64,000 bases of DNA from Citrobacter sp. MGH106 (GCF_001037495.1 NZ_KQ089822.1:62001-126000), one strand, 5' to 3'. Shown: positions 10,353 through 23,930, counted from the stretch's first letter. Numbers and translations: made by a program. Notes: generated by a model from the sequence alone, not told the origin.

Positions 10353-10844
10353 TTATGCTTCATCCTGTTCACCTTCGGTGTCCGTGATGATTTGATACAA
10401 CTCCTGGTCGCTTTGTGCGGCGCGCAGGCGACGACAGATGGTTTTATCTGCCAGGCGTTTTGCAACCAGTGACAGCGTATGCAAATGCGTTTTGGTTTGA
10501 TCGGCAGGGACCAGCAGAGCGAAAAGCAGATCAACAGGCTGATTATCAATGGCGTCGAAAGCGATGGGGGTTTCGAGTTGAACAAACACGCCGACCGCAC
10601 GTAACGTATCTTCTTCCAGCTTACCGTGCGGAATTGCAATACCATTGCCGATGCCGGTACTGCCCATTTTCTCACGCGTCAGAATGGCTTCAAACACCAC
10701 CTGAGGAGGCAAGCTGAGCTGCTTTGCCGCCAGTTCGCTAATGATTTCCAGTGCGCGTTTCTTACTTTGGCAGTGAACGGCCGCGCGTGTACATTCCTGG
10801 TTAAGAACATTGCTCAGTTGTAGAGTCGTATCGTTATTTGTCAT
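10353..10844 (-). CDS. ptsN: Nitrogen PTS EIIA component PtsN
   Basis: A 163-residue EIIA-Ntr regulatory protein, phosphorylated by NPr on His73 (GNGIAIPHGK). In its unphosphorylated form it affects TrkA and KdpD potassium control and other targets. It lies between hpf and rapZ on the same strand. The 83-base gap from hpf contains a strong hairpin at 10874-10898. Confidence 0.96.
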   Translation of the reverse strand: MTNNDTTLQLSNVLNQECTRAAVHCQSKKRALEIISELAAKQLSLPPQVVFEAILTREKMGSTGIGNGIAIPHGKLEEDTLRAVGVFVQLETPIAFDAIDNQPVDLLFALLVPADQTKTHLHTLSLVAKRLADKTICRRLRAAQSDQELYQIITDTEGEQDEA

Positions 10845-10873
10845 AATTTCACCTAAGCGCTAACTGTACAAAT

Positions 10874-10898
10874 GGCCTGTTGTGCTTCACAACAGGCC
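10874..10898 (-). other. Strong intercistronic hairpin between hpf and ptsN
   Basis: GGCCTGTTGTG, CTT, CACAACAGGCC form a perfect 11-bp stem with a three-base loop. No T-run follows on the transcribed strand, so it is more likely an mRNA-stabilising, processing or attenuating element than a full terminator. Confidence 0.6.
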
Positions 10899-10927
10899 GT
10901 CCTGCACCCGCTAACTGCCCGGACAAG

Positions 10928-11215
10928 TTAGTGCTGTTTCAGTTTATCTTTATGTTTTGTTAGCTGCCGAGCCAGTTTATCAATTAAACCGTCAATGGCG
11001 GCGTACATATCCTGACCTTCCGCGCTGGCATGAATTTCGCCACCGTTCACATGCAGTGTTGCATCCGAGATGTGTGTAACCTTCTCCACTTTCAACACAA
11101 TATAAACCTGATTAATCCTGTCGAAATATTGCTCAAGTTTGGCGAACTTTGTGGTAACAAAGTCGCGCAGGGCTTCAGTAATTTCGACGTTATTTCCAGT
11201 GATGTTGAGCTGCAT
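10928..11215 (-). CDS. hpf: Ribosome hibernation promoting factor (short HPF)
   Basis: A 95-residue short HPF that binds the 30S decoding region and promotes 100S dimers in stationary phase. It begins MQLNITGNNVEITEALRDF, with the conserved basic patch and the C-terminal KHKDKLKQH. The ATG at 11215 matches the family; upstream in-frame codons give an unrelated extension. It lies 22 bases after rpoN. Confidence 0.96.
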   Translation of the reverse strand: MQLNITGNNVEITEALRDFVTTKFAKLEQYFDRINQVYIVLKVEKVTHISDATLHVNGGEIHASAEGQDMYAAIDGLIDKLARQLTKHKDKLKQH

Positions 11216-11237
11216 AGTGTCTTCCTTATCGGTTGGG

Positions 11238-12671
11238 TCAGACCAGTTGTTTGCGCTGGTTAGACGGCGGAATGGATAAAGACTCTCGGTACTTCGCAAC
11301 GGTGCGGCGCGCCACCATGATACCCTGTTCTGACAGCATAGAGGTTAACTTGCTGTCACTCAGCGGTTTCGCAGGGTTCTCCGCAGCAATTAATTTCTTC
11401 ACCAGCGCGCGTATCGCTGTAGAAGAGGCTTCGCCTCCACCTTCAGTATTTACGTGACTGGAGAAGAAATACTTCAATTCAAAAATGCCGCGCGGACTGT
11501 GCAGGTATTTTTGCGTGGTCACTCGGGAAATGGTCGATTCGTGCATCTCGACGGCCTGGGCGATATCCGCCAGCACCATCGGTTTCATAAACTCTTCGCC
11601 TTGTTCAAAGAAGGCTTGCTGTTGCTCAACAATACAGCGACTGACGCGCAACAGTGTGTCATTACGGCTTTCCAGGCTTTTTATCAGCCACTTCGCATCC
11701 TGCAGATTACTACGGATAAACTGGCTGTCTGCATCGTTACGCGCACCGTTACACATGGCGGCGTAGTGCTGGTTGATTTGTAAGCGCGGAATGCTGTCGC
11801 TGTTCAGTTCGACGACCCAGCGATCGTTATGCTTACGTACCAGCACATCCGGGATCACGTATTCCGGTTCACCCGTCTGGATCGACTGTCCGGGTCTTGG
11901 GTCGAGCGACTGGATAAGATTTACAGCCTCTTTCAGTACATCTTCTTTCAGTCGGGTCACGCGCATCAGCGTGCGGAAGTCGTGATTGGCGAGCAGATCA
12001 AGATGATCGCTGATGATCAGGCGAGTTTCTTCCAGCCATGGTGTGGCTTTGTCAAACTGCGAAAGTTGGATCAGTAAGCAGTCACGGAGATCTTTTGCCG
12101 CAACACCAACAGGATCAAAACGTTGAACGCGTTTAAGCACGGCCTCGATTTCATCCATACCGATGTCATCATCGCCCATGCTTTCGAGAATTTCGTCCAG
12201 AGAAACCGTGAGATACCCTGTATCATCCACCGCGTCTACAATTGACGTCGCAATGGCGCGATCGGTATCCGAAAATGGAGTCAGCTCCACTTGCCACATT
12301 AGATAATCTTGTAGCGATTGCGTGGTTTCACCCTGATACACCGGCAGTTCGTCGTCAATGTAATCCCCGCTGGCCCCAGACGGCGTACCCGCGGTGTAAA
12401 TTTCATCCCAACTGGTGTCTAGCGGTAGCTCTTCCGGCATCTCTTTTTGTTCGAGTGCATCTGCAGTATCGAGAGATTCGCTGTCCTGTTTTTCCTGGGT
12501 GTCAATTTCGTCGTGAAGATCGGTTTGCTCGAGCAGTGGGTTACTTTCCAGCGCTTGCTGAAGTTCTTGCTGAAGTTCCAGCGTGGACAGCTGCAACAGA
12601 CGGATAGCCTGTTGAAGCTGAGGCGTCATCGCCAGTTGTTGGCTAAGCCTGAGTTGCAAACCTTGCTTCAT
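11238..12671 (-). CDS. rpoN: RNA polymerase sigma-54 factor
   Basis: A 477-residue sigma-54. The Gln/Leu-rich activator-interacting region I begins [21 protein letters not shown], an acidic region II follows, and the core-binding and helix-turn-helix regions lead to the RpoN box [10 protein letters not shown], which reads the -24 element. The ATG at 12671 matches the known N-terminus; the upstream in-frame ORF extension was rejected. The gene lies 46 bases after lptB and before hpf, ptsN, rapZ and ptsO. Confidence 0.97.
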   Translation of the reverse strand: MKQGLQLRLSQQLAMTPQLQQAIRLLQLSTLELQQELQQALESNPLLEQTDLHDEIDTQEKQDSESLDTADALEQKEMPEELPLDTSWDEIYTAGTPSGASGDYIDDELPVYQGETTQSLQDYLMWQVELTPFSDTDRAIATSIVDAVDDTGYLTVSLDEILESMGDDDIGMDEIEAVLKRVQRFDPVGVAAKDLRDCLLIQLSQFDKATPWLEETRLIISDHLDLLANHDFRTLMRVTRLKEDVLKEAVNLIQSLDPRPGQSIQTGEPEYVIPDVLVRKHNDRWVVELNSDSIPRLQINQHYAAMCNGARNDADSQFIRSNLQDAKWLIKSLESRNDTLLRVSRCIVEQQQAFFEQGEEFMKPMVLADIAQAVEMHESTISRVTTQKYLHSPRGIFELKYFFSSHVNTEGGGEASSTAIRALVKKLIAAENPAKPLSDSKLTSMLSEQGIMVARRTVAKYRESLSIPPSNQRKQLV

Positions 12672-12717
12672 GTTCAGAGTTGTTTTCTCCCGCGGTAACG
12701 TGAAGTCTTCTACCCTA

Positions 12718-13443
12718 TCAGAGTCTGAAGTCTTCCCCAAGGTATACGCGCTTAACGTGTTCGTCTTGCAGTATTTCGGTAGGCGTACCGTGTGCGATCA
12801 GATGCCCCTGGCTCACAATGTAGGCTCGCTCACAGACCGCCAGCGTTTCGCGAACGTTATGGTCGGTAATCAGCACGCCCAGTCCGCTATCTCGCAGGTG
12901 TTCAATGATGCGTTTGATATCAATAACGGAAATCGGGTCAACGCCGGCAAAGGGTTCATCCAGCAGGATAAATTTCGGATTTGCAGCCAGCGCACGGGCG
13001 ATTTCCACACGGCGCCGTTCACCGCCGGACAGCGATTGCCCCAGGCTGTCGCGCAGATGTTCGATATGGAATTCTTCCATCAGTTCGTTGGCGCGATCTT
13101 CACGTTGTTCACTGGAAAGATCGTCACGAATTTGCAGCACTGCCATCAGGTTATCAAATACGCTCAGGCGACGAAAAATAGAGGCTTCCTGCGGTAAGTA
13201 GCCGATGCCGCGACGTGCGCGCGCATGCAGCGGCAGCAGGCTGATGTCTTCATCATCAATGATGATGTTGCCAGCATCGCGCGGCACAATGCCGACAACC
13301 ATGTAAAAGGTCGTTGTTTTACCCGCACCGTTAGGGCCGAGCAGACCAACGATCTCCCCGGAGTTGACGGTCAAACTGACATCTTCCACTACGCGGCGGC
13401 CTTTGTAGGCTTTTGCAAGATTCTTTGCAGTTAATGTTGCCAT
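12718..13443 (-). CDS. lptB: LPS export ABC transporter ATP-binding protein LptB
   Basis: A 241-residue cytoplasmic ATPase of the LptB2FGC complex, which extracts LPS from the inner membrane. Walker A is GPNGAGKT (36-43), followed by the signature LSGGERRR, Walker [13 protein letters not shown] and the switch His in ITDHNVRET. It lies six bases after lptA. LptF and LptG are encoded elsewhere. Confidence 0.97.
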   Translation of the reverse strand: MATLTAKNLAKAYKGRRVVEDVSLTVNSGEIVGLLGPNGAGKTTTFYMVVGIVPRDAGNIIIDDEDISLLPLHARARRGIGYLPQEASIFRRLSVFDNLMAVLQIRDDLSSEQREDRANELMEEFHIEHLRDSLGQSLSGGERRRVEIARALAANPKFILLDEPFAGVDPISVIDIKRIIEHLRDSGLGVLITDHNVRETLAVCERAYIVSQGHLIAHGTPTEILQDEHVKRVYLGEDFRL

Positions 13444-13449
13444 AACGAA

Positions 13450-14004
13450 TCAGTTACCTTTTTTCTCTGCCGGAGCCTTGGTTTTGCCTTTATCCTGCAG
13501 TTGTGACGGCACCAGTACAGTGGTGACGCGTTTGCCTTTATCACTGAAGGCCTGCATTTTCTGCTCTTTAACCAGATAGGTTATTTTGTCGCCGGAGATA
13601 TTGCTGTCTACCTGCTCCAGATAAGCTTTGCCAGTCAGCACGACGAAATCTTTTGCCAGTTCATAGTGCATTTGTGACGCGTGGCCGTTAACGGGTTTAC
13701 CGTTATCCTGCATCTGGTAAAACGTTGCCGGGTTACCATAACCATCGATCACTTCTTTACCGTCTTCACCGCCGGGGCGGGTCACGACGACTTTATCGGC
13801 ATTAATTTTGATGGTGCCCTGGGTCACGACCACATTACCGGTAAACGTTACCACGTTGCCCTGCATATCCAGGGATTGTTGATCCGATTCAATGTGGATC
13901 GGTTGCTCGGTATCGCCGGTTACGGCAAATGCCGGAATGCTGGCGGCCAGAAGTGAGCTGGCAAGCACAAGGTTAAGGCTGAGTTTGTTTGTTTTGAATT
14001 TCAT
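13450..14004 (-). CDS. lptA: LPS transport periplasmic bridge protein LptA
   Basis: A 184-residue OstA/LptA-fold protein that forms the periplasmic bridge from LptC to LptDE. The signal peptide MKFKTNKLSLNLVLASS... ends AFA-VT near residue 27. The beta-jellyroll follows and the C-terminus is Lys-rich. Its first 32 bases overlap lptC, implying translational coupling. The ATG at 14004 matches the family; a start seven codons earlier is unlikely. Confidence 0.96.
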   Translation of the reverse strand: MKFKTNKLSLNLVLASSLLAASIPAFAVTGDTEQPIHIESDQQSLDMQGNVVTFTGNVVVTQGTIKINADKVVVTRPGGEDGKEVIDGYGNPATFYQMQDNGKPVNGHASQMHYELAKDFVVLTGKAYLEQVDSNISGDKITYLVKEQKMQAFSDKGKRVTTVLVPSQLQDKGKTKAPAEKKGN

Positions 14005-14548
14005 ATGAGGTTCTAACCTTTTCAATCAGCTCGGCGTTCTTGCTGCGTAAGTTGCCGCGCATCTTCAGTCCGCTGGAGTTAAATGTTGTTCCGTACAACG
14101 TAACCAGATCATCCGAAGTAACATCTTGCGTCACCAGGTTAATCTGCGCGTTATCGGTAGTAATTCTGCGTAGTTGAGAGTCAGGAACCAGCGCGTTGAC
14201 TTCAACGTGGCCATACAGATAGAGCATACGATCATTGGTTAATTTGGCTTTATCGGCCTTGATTGACCAGGTCGGTACTTTATCCTTATCAAATGTGGTT
14301 AATACTGGTTGAGTAAACCACGAAACAGCCTGATCTGAATAATATTCAACGTGTTGAGCGATCAAGCGATAGCTTAGTGCGCCTTCCGGGCTATATACAA
14401 CGGTATCGGTATGTTCGCTCTTATAGGTTGGCTCATTGCTATTCACCACTACTTCAGTGGTGTCGTCTTTGTCTGCCAGGTTAATACCAATCAGCACAAG
14501 GATAGCCAGCGACAGTAGAATGATAACCCAACGTCTGGTTTTGCTCAT
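13973..14548 (-). CDS. lptC: LPS export system protein LptC
   Basis: A 191-residue bitopic inner-membrane protein with one transmembrane helix near residues 7-25 (RRWVIILLSLAILVLIGI) and a periplasmic LptA-like jellyroll that passes LPS from LptB2FG to LptA. It overlaps kdsC by four bases and lptA by 32 bases, so the three are tightly coupled. Confidence 0.96.
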   Translation of the reverse strand: MSKTRRWVIILLSLAILVLIGINLADKDDTTEVVVNSNEPTYKSEHTDTVVYSPEGALSYRLIAQHVEYYSDQAVSWFTQPVLTTFDKDKVPTWSIKADKAKLTNDRMLYLYGHVEVNALVPDSQLRRITTDNAQINLVTQDVTSDDLVTLYGTTFNSSGLKMRGNLRSKNAELIEKVRTSYEIQNKQTQP

Positions 14549-15111
14549 ATCGATTGCCCTTTGGCCTCATCCAGTTTGCCCTGCGCCAGGAGTAATAAAT
14601 CGCAGACTTCACGTACAGCGCCACGCCCCCCGTCGATGTGGGTGACATAGTCGGCACGCGGGATCAGCAAAGGATGTGCATCCGCTACCGCTACGCTTAA
14701 TCCCACTTTTTCCATCACCGGCCAGTCGATCAGATCGTCGCCAACGTACGCTACATTTTCAGGTGCAATCGCCAGTTTCTTGAGTAGGTCGTCAAAGGCG
14801 ACCAGTTTGTCAGATTGCCCCTGGTAGAGATGAGCGATCCCCAGAGTGGCACAACGATCTTCTACAAGTTTAGCCTTTCGTCCGGTAATAATGGCAACCT
14901 CAATACCTGAAGTGAGCGCACAACGAATTCCGTAGCCATCACGAACGTTAAATGCTTTCAGCTCTTCGCCATTGTTGCCCATATAAATCAGACCGTCAGA
15001 CAGAACGCCATCCACGTCAAGGATGAGCAGACGAATATTTTCTGCCCTGGTGATGACTTCAGTGCTGACGGGTCCATAACAGGTCGCAAGCGACGCACCT
15101 GCTTTACTCAT
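14545..15111 (-). CDS. kdsC: 3-deoxy-D-manno-octulosonate 8-phosphate phosphatase KdsC
   Basis: A 188-residue HAD-superfamily C0 phosphatase that releases Kdo from Kdo-8-phosphate. The nucleophile motif LLILDVDGVLSDG holds Asp32 and Asp34. ITGRKAKLV and VAYVGDDLIDWPVM supply the other HAD motifs. It lies between kdsD and lptC, next to the transport genes for the LPS that its product helps build. Confidence 0.96.
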   Translation of the reverse strand: MSKAGASLATCYGPVSTEVITRAENIRLLILDVDGVLSDGLIYMGNNGEELKAFNVRDGYGIRCALTSGIEVAIITGRKAKLVEDRCATLGIAHLYQGQSDKLVAFDDLLKKLAIAPENVAYVGDDLIDWPVMEKVGLSVAVADAHPLLIPRADYVTHIDGGRGAVREVCDLLLLAQGKLDEAKGQSI

Positions 15112-15130
15112 TTCTTTTATCCTTGAATTT

Positions 15131-16117
15131 CTACACTACGCCTGCACGCAGCAGATCATGCATATGTAACACACCGAGTAACTGGTCGCCATCAGCAACC
15201 ATTACCGAAGTGATATGGCGGGACTGCATTAAGTTCAGGGCATCAACGGCAAGAATGCCTGGACGCACACGAATGCCTCCAGGTGTCATGACATCAGCAA
15301 TGCCTAACTGACGTACATCGACACCCATATCAAAAACACGGCGTAAGTCGCCATCCGTGAAGATGCCGTCAATCTTCATTTTGTCATCGCAGATGACGGT
15401 CATACCGAGATTCTTACGAGTGATCTCAAGTAAGGCATCACGCAGGCTGGCGCGCTTGTTCACATGCGGGATCTCGTCGCCCGTATGCATAATATCGTTA
15501 ACGCGTAATAAAAGCTTACGACCCAATGCGCCACCCGGGTGAGATAACGCAAAATCTTCTGCGGTAAAGCCGCGAGCTTTTAATAATGCAACAGCAAGTG
15601 CATCACCCATCACCAGCGTCGCGGTTGTACTACTGGTCGGTGCCAGACCTAACGGGCAGGCCTCCTTAGGCACTTTAACACATAGATGCACATCTGCCGC
15701 ACGTGCCATGCTGCTTTCCGGACGACCGGTCATGCAGATAAGCGGCACGTGAAGGCGTTTTAGAACCGGGATTAACGCTGCAATCTCATTTGATTCGCCT
15801 GAGTTAGAAATGGCGATCACGACGTCTTGCGGCGATACCATACCCAGATCGCCATGCGCGGCTTCGCCAGGATGTACGAAAAATGACGGGGTGCCAGTGC
15901 TGGCAAAAGTGGCGGCCATTTTCCGCCCGATATGCCCAGATTTTCCCATCCCCATGACCACAACTTTGCCCGGGCAACCGAATATTTTTTCACATGCGAG
16001 GGTAAAATTCTGGTTGATATACTGATCAAGCTCCGCCAGGCCTTCACGTTCAATTGCCAGGACTTCCTTACCTGCTTGCTGAAAGTCAAAACCCGGTTGC
16101 AACTCTAAGTGCGACAT
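15131..16117 (-). CDS. kdsD: D-arabinose 5-phosphate isomerase KdsD
   Basis: A 328-residue enzyme that converts ribulose-5-phosphate to arabinose-5-phosphate for Kdo synthesis. An N-terminal SIS domain (VVVMGMGKSGHIGRKMA, SNSGESNE) is followed by two CBS domains, the last ending HITSVMVADGDQLLGVLHM. ATG 16117 (MSHLELQPGFDF) was chosen over a start seven codons upstream. It lies 13 bases after yrbG. Confidence 0.96.
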   Translation of the reverse strand: MSHLELQPGFDFQQAGKEVLAIEREGLAELDQYINQNFTLACEKIFGCPGKVVVMGMGKSGHIGRKMAATFASTGTPSFFVHPGEAAHGDLGMVSPQDVVIAISNSGESNEIAALIPVLKRLHVPLICMTGRPESSMARAADVHLCVKVPKEACPLGLAPTSSTTATLVMGDALAVALLKARGFTAEDFALSHPGGALGRKLLLRVNDIMHTGDEIPHVNKRASLRDALLEITRKNLGMTVICDDKMKIDGIFTDGDLRRVFDMGVDVRQLGIADVMTPGGIRVRPGILAVDALNLMQSRHITSVMVADGDQLLGVLHMHDLLRAGVV

Positions 16118-16130
16118 AATGCGTTTCCAG

Positions 16131-17108
16131 TTATCCAACGAGAAGTGGCGATAACCAATACAGCATCGCCAGCCATATGATAAAACCGCCAGTCAATAGC
16201 GCACCAGCGCCTCGACTTATCTGGCGCGGACGTCGCCAGCAGAGTAATGCAAAAATAACGCTCACCAGCAACATGACGCTATAATCACGGCTGAAGGCCA
16301 TCGGATTGACCTCGCCCGGTGTGATCAGTGCGGGCAGTCCGAGGACGATTACAATATTAAAAATGTTCGCGCCGATGATATTGCCAACGGCGATATCGTT
16401 TTCACCCTTGCGCAGACCTGCGATTGCCGTTGCCAGTTCAGGCAGGCTGGTGCCAATGGCCACCACCGTCAAACCGATAGTGAGTTCGCTCATGGCAAAG
16501 TAATTCGCCAGCACAGTGGCGTTATCCACCACCATACGTGTTGCCATCGGCATAATAATCAGCGCAATACCCAACCATAAAAATGCGACGGGCAGTCCGC
16601 CTTCGCGAGGCAGCTCCGCCACTTGCTCCCGGGTAAGGCTGTCATTTCCTTGCCGCTCTGCCAGACGCGCGATTTTAACAATGAATAGCAGCCATAGCAC
16701 GGCAAGAAGCAGCAGAAAAAAACCATCGCTGCGACTTAGTTGCCCGTCATACAGTACGGATGCAGCGAGTATGCTCACCAGCAACATTAGCGGTAATTCC
16801 CGACGCAGAACATCAGAATGCACGGTAAAAGGGTGAATCAGTGCTGACAGGCCTAAAATGAGAAGAATGTTGGTGATGTTGGAGCCGATAGCTGTACCGA
16901 CGGCTAAGTCGAGCTGCCCATTCATCGATGCGGCAACGGAGACAATAATCTCAGGTAATGATGTACCAATGCTGACGACTGTCATCCCAATGATGATCGG
17001 GGGAATGCCAAACGTTCGGCATAAAATGGATGCGGCAAACACCATACGGTCGGCACCGTAGACCACCAGAAGTAAACCAATTATTAACAGCGCCGTCGCT
17101 AAAAGCAT
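16131..17108 (-). CDS. yrbG: Inner-membrane Na+/Ca2+ exchanger-family protein YrbG
   Basis: A 325-residue member of the Ca2+:cation antiporter family. It has about ten membrane segments in two inverted halves, each with the signature repeat: GTSLPEIIVSVAASMNG in the first and GTSLPELATAIAGLRKG in the second, with Asn/Gly-rich GSNITNILL and GANIFNIVIV helices. The transported ion is inferred from the family. It is the first gene of the reverse cluster, divergent from mlaF over a 214-base gap. Confidence 0.93.
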   Translation of the reverse strand: MLLATALLIIGLLLVVYGADRMVFAASILCRTFGIPPIIIGMTVVSIGTSLPEIIVSVAASMNGQLDLAVGTAIGSNITNILLILGLSALIHPFTVHSDVLRRELPLMLLVSILAASVLYDGQLSRSDGFFLLLLAVLWLLFIVKIARLAERQGNDSLTREQVAELPREGGLPVAFLWLGIALIIMPMATRMVVDNATVLANYFAMSELTIGLTVVAIGTSLPELATAIAGLRKGENDIAVGNIIGANIFNIVIVLGLPALITPGEVNPMAFSRDYSVMLLVSVIFALLCWRRPRQISRGAGALLTGGFIIWLAMLYWLSPLLVG

Positions 17109-17322
17109 CTAAAGTCCTTTCTTCAGGTATACTCGCCGGTCCACTGAAGGATCTTCTGGAAGCCGTGACGAATTCTTAATTTTGACTTTATGCGGCTAAA
17201 AAGTAAAACAAATGCCAGCTTTCGCTAACCAGGGTGGGTAATAATCTGTAAATATGTTGGGTTCAGGGCTAAATTGAGCGCCAAACTCTTCGAACAACGA
17301 GGCAATAGTAAAGGATGAATCA

Positions 17323-18925
<1,603 letters not shown>

Positions 18926-18929
18926 GTTC

Positions 18930-19487
18930 ATGCAAACGAAAAAAAATGAGATTTGGGTCGGGTTATTCCTGCTGGTTGCGCTGCTGGCGGCGTTGTTTGT
19001 TTGTCTGAAAGCAGCCAATGTCACTTCCATGCGTACCGAGCCGACCTACACGATTTATGCGACCTTTGATAATATCGGCGGCTTGAGAGAGCGTTCTCCG
19101 GTACGGATTGGCGGGGTAGTGGTTGGACGCGTTGCAGACATTTCGTTAGATCCGAAAACGTACCTGCCACGTGTAACGCTGGAAATTGAAGAGCGCTTTA
19201 ACCATATTCCCGATACCAGTTCACTGAGTATCCGTACCTCCGGCCTGTTGGGTGAGCAGTATCTGGCCCTGAACGTTGGTTTTGAAGATCCTGAGCTGGG
19301 AACGTCTATCCTGAAAGATGGCGGTACGATTCAGGACACCAAATCCGCGATGGTGCTGGAAGATATGATTGGTCAGTTCCTTTACAACAGCAACAGTAAA
19401 GGTGATGACAATAAGAATTCTGGCGATGCGTCATCTGCGGCAGAAGGCAATAATGAAGCCACTACGCCTGCGGGCGCAACGAAGTAA
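18930..19487 (+). CDS. mlaD: MCE-domain lipid transport protein MlaD
   Basis: A 185-residue protein with one N-terminal membrane helix (about 9-27) and one MCE domain (TIYATFDNIGGLRERSPVRIGGVVVG). The domain forms a hexameric ring with a central lipid pore above MlaE. The low-complexity C-tail rich in Asn, Ser, Ala and Thr is a little longer than in E. coli (183). ATG 18930 matches the family N-terminus MQTKKNE. Confidence 0.96.
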   Translation: MQTKKNEIWVGLFLLVALLAALFVCLKAANVTSMRTEPTYTIYATFDNIGGLRERSPVRIGGVVVGRVADISLDPKTYLPRVTLEIEERFNHIPDTSSLSIRTSGLLGEQYLALNVGFEDPELGTSILKDGGTIQDTKSAMVLEDMIGQFLYNSNSKGDDNKNSGDASSAAEGNNEATTPAGATK

Positions 19488-20140
<653 letters not shown>

Positions 20141-20141
<1 letters not shown>

Positions 20142-20437
20142 TGACGCAGTCACTCACCTGGGCGCGTGAAGGTGACAAGCTGGTACTCAAGGGAGAACTG
20201 GATCAGGACGTGCTAAATCCGCTCTGGGATGCGCGTGTTGAAGCGATGAAAGGGGTAACCTGCATTGACCTGAGCCAGGTTTCCCGGGTTGATACCGGTG
20301 GACTGGCATTATTGCTACACCTGATTGACCAGGGCAAGCAGCAGGGAAATAGCGTTTCGCTCAGCGGTGTTAACGAAAAGGTTTACACACTGGCGCAGCT
20401 TTACAATCTGCCCGACGATGTCCTTCCCCGCCTGTAA
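20141..20437 (+). CDS. mlaB: STAS-domain Mla complex subunit MlaB
   Basis: A 98-residue cytoplasmic STAS protein that binds MlaF and is needed for complex assembly and ATPase activity. The key segment CIDLSQVSRVDTGGLALLLHLID includes the Thr known to matter in E. coli MlaB. It is the most divergent Mla protein here, especially in the first 30 residues. It is the last gene of the operon, followed by a BIME. Confidence 0.95.
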
Positions 20438-20442
20438 TCAAT

Positions 20443-20531
20443 GCCGGATGGTGGCGTAAGCGCCTATCCGGCCTACATATTCACGTTGATCCTGTAGGCC
20501 TGATAAGACCCGTTAGCGTCGCCATCCGGTA
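20443..20531. repeat. BIME: REP pair with boxC-like segment
   Basis: The first REP unit runs GCCGGATGGTGGCG to ATCCGGC at 20443-20472. A second unit (about 20491-20531) contains GTAGGCCTGATAAGAC, resembling the E. coli boxC element, and a degenerate REP arm. Together they form a bacterial interspersed mosaic element after mlaB. Confidence 0.7.
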
Positions 20532-20636
20532 ATTTTGCGGTCATGATCCACCAGCCAGGCCTTTTGCTTATTTATGACAGCGCAACTTTGCTCTAAGATG
20601 TTGGGCTGTTTTCACTATCTGACGAATGAAGATCCC

Positions 20637-22204
<1,568 letters not shown>

Positions 22205-22220
22205 TCGTTAACGCTTCTTG

Positions 22221-22248
22221 TCCCCCCATATCTTTGATATGGAGGGGA
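22221..22248. terminator. Hairpin between convergent murA and sfsB
   Basis: TCCCCCCATATC and GATATGGAGGGGA form a stem with a three-base loop. It lies just after murA and just before the sfsB stop from the other side. No clear T-run is present, so it is a probable but weak bidirectional terminator. Confidence 0.5.
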
Positions 22249-22257
22249 CTGCCCGAC

Positions 22258-22542
22258 TCACTCGAGACTCTTTTTCTCTTTGCGGGTTCTCATCATGCGC
22301 GTTCTGTCGATGAATTCATGTGTCTTTGCATCGTGATAACGCGATGGCCAAATAACCCAGGGATCCGTTCCTAGCGCGTTCGCAATAATCACTTCTCCTT
22401 TTGGCCATGGTCGTGTTAACGCATTCGCCAGTGTCGATGAGCTTAATCCGTTTTTTCGCGACTCTGCTGCCATTGACGTTCCTTTTTTGCGTAGCCCTGC
22501 GATGATGTCTGCCGGATGCCAGTCAATGAGTTTGCTTTCCAT
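22258..22542 (-). CDS. sfsB: Ner-like DNA-binding transcriptional regulator SfsB
   Basis: A 94-residue protein of the Ner/Nlp family, related to the Mu-like phage Ner repressor. The helix-turn-helix lies in DIIAGLRKKGTSMAAESRKNGLSSSTLANAL. In E. coli it stimulates maltose genes when overexpressed; its normal role is unclear. The last 15 residues differ from E. coli. ATG 22542 was chosen by family start (MESKLIDWHPAD). Confidence 0.92.
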   Translation of the reverse strand: MESKLIDWHPADIIAGLRKKGTSMAAESRKNGLSSSTLANALTRPWPKGEVIIANALGTDPWVIWPSRYHDAKTHEFIDRTRMMRTRKEKKSLE

Positions 22543-22728
22543 AAATCCATCACTCCTTTGGTTAACCACTTACGCTGTCACAATAATCCTGTCTAAACAC
22601 TATACGCTCAGAGAATGAATGCTCTAAAATGTTCGTGTAATGTTTGAGAATATTCAGAATATGCCAGGAGGGCTAGCGTTGGTTCTGTCAGAGGGATAGT
22701 GCAAAAGGTGTTTATTGGAACTTATAGG

Positions 22729-22755
22729 ATTATCCCGTGCGTGGCACGGGATAAT
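22729..22755 (-). terminator. Perfect 12-bp hairpin downstream of ispB
   Basis: ATTATCCCGTGC, GTG, GCACGGGATAAT form a perfect stem with a three-base loop, 17 bases past the ispB stop. No T-run follows on the reverse strand (CCTATAAG), so it may be a weak terminator or a 3'-end stabiliser. The rest of the 22543-22772 gap shows no other clear signal. Confidence 0.55.
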
Positions 22756-22772
22756 GTATGATTCAGGGGGGA

Positions 22773-23744
22773 TTAACGGTCGCGCTGAACCGCGATATGT
22801 GCCAGGCCGATCAGGGCTTCTCTCCACGGCGTATCAGGAAGAACCTGAAGTGCGGCAATGGCCTTATCGGCTTCTTCTTCTGCACGCTGGCGAGTCCACT
22901 CCAGTGAACCGCAGGCATTCATAGCTTCAAGAACGGGCTCCAGAAGGTGACGACCATTCCCTTGCTCAATAGCCTGGCGAATCATCAGCGCCTGTTCTGG
23001 AGTACCATGACGCATGGCATGTAGCAGCGGAAGTGTAGGTTTACCCTCATTGAGGTCATCGCCGACGTTTTTACCCAACTGTTCGCCATCTGCGCTGTAA
23101 TCCAGTAAATCGTCAATTAGCTGGAAAGCGGTGCCGAGATAGCGGCCATAATCCTGCAACCCTTTTTCCTGCTCAGCGTTACAACCGGCCAGAATGCCAG
23201 AACATTGGGCCGCTGCTTCAAACAGACGCGCAGTCTTGCTGTAGATAACGCGCATATAGTTTTCTTCGGTAATGTCCGGGTCGTTTACGTTCATCAACTG
23301 CAGAACTTCACCTTCGGCAATGACGTTTACCGCTTTCGACATAACCTCCAACACCTTCAGTGAACCGAGGCTGGTCATCATTTGAAAGGCGCGAGTATAG
23401 ATAAAATCGCCGACCAGCACGCTGGCCGCATTACCAAATGCGGCATTCGCCGTTGCTTTGCCTCGGCGCATATCGGATTCATCCACAACATCGTCATGAA
23501 GCAGAGTCGCGGTGTGGATAAACTCGATTAGGGCCGCGATCGTAACGTGTGCATTATCCTGATAGCCAACGGCGCGAGCAGCGAGTACGGCGATCATCGG
23601 GCGAATACGTTTTCCGCCACCGCTAACGATGTAGTACCCCAACTGATTGATCAACTGAACGTCGGAATTGAGCTGTTCAAGGATTGTTGCATTGACACCC
23701 GCCATATCTTGCGCGGTTAACTCATTGATTTTTTCTAAATTCAT
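22773..23744 (-). CDS. ispB: Octaprenyl diphosphate synthase IspB
   Basis: A 323-residue trans-prenyltransferase that makes the C40 side chain of ubiquinone and menaquinone. Both aspartate-rich motifs are visible, DDVVDESD and DDLLDYSAD, along with GGGKRIRPM. ATG 23744 (MNLEKINELT) matches the family. The open frame continues far upstream on this strand with no plausible protein, so the longer ORF was rejected. It runs divergent from rplU. Confidence 0.97.
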   Translation of the reverse strand: MNLEKINELTAQDMAGVNATILEQLNSDVQLINQLGYYIVSGGGKRIRPMIAVLAARAVGYQDNAHVTIAALIEFIHTATLLHDDVVDESDMRRGKATANAAFGNAASVLVGDFIYTRAFQMMTSLGSLKVLEVMSKAVNVIAEGEVLQLMNVNDPDITEENYMRVIYSKTARLFEAAAQCSGILAGCNAEQEKGLQDYGRYLGTAFQLIDDLLDYSADGEQLGKNVGDDLNEGKPTLPLLHAMRHGTPEQALMIRQAIEQGNGRHLLEPVLEAMNACGSLEWTRQRAEEEADKAIAALQVLPDTPWREALIGLAHIAVQRDR

Positions 23745-23901
23745 CGCAAAAGCCGGGCTTCTCGCCCCGATTACCTCACAGTATGACAAGGTAACGTCGG
23801 GTTTAGGGTTAGAAATATATGCTGATTGTACTGAAAAAACGCCACAGATAAACGTTGCCGTACGTGTTGTGTTTTTTTTCTTCATGTATTGACGGTAGCA
23901 C

Positions 23902-23930
23902 TTGTCAAAGGCTCGCGTTTTGCGTAATAT
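23902..23930 (+). promoter_or_regulatory. Sigma-70 promoter of rplU-rpmA
   Basis: TTGTCA, a 17-base spacer, then TAATAT, followed by a GC-rich discriminator (TCGCGCCC). This layout is typical of a stringently controlled ribosomal-protein promoter. The start would be near 23937, giving a leader of about 65 bases. Confidence 0.7.
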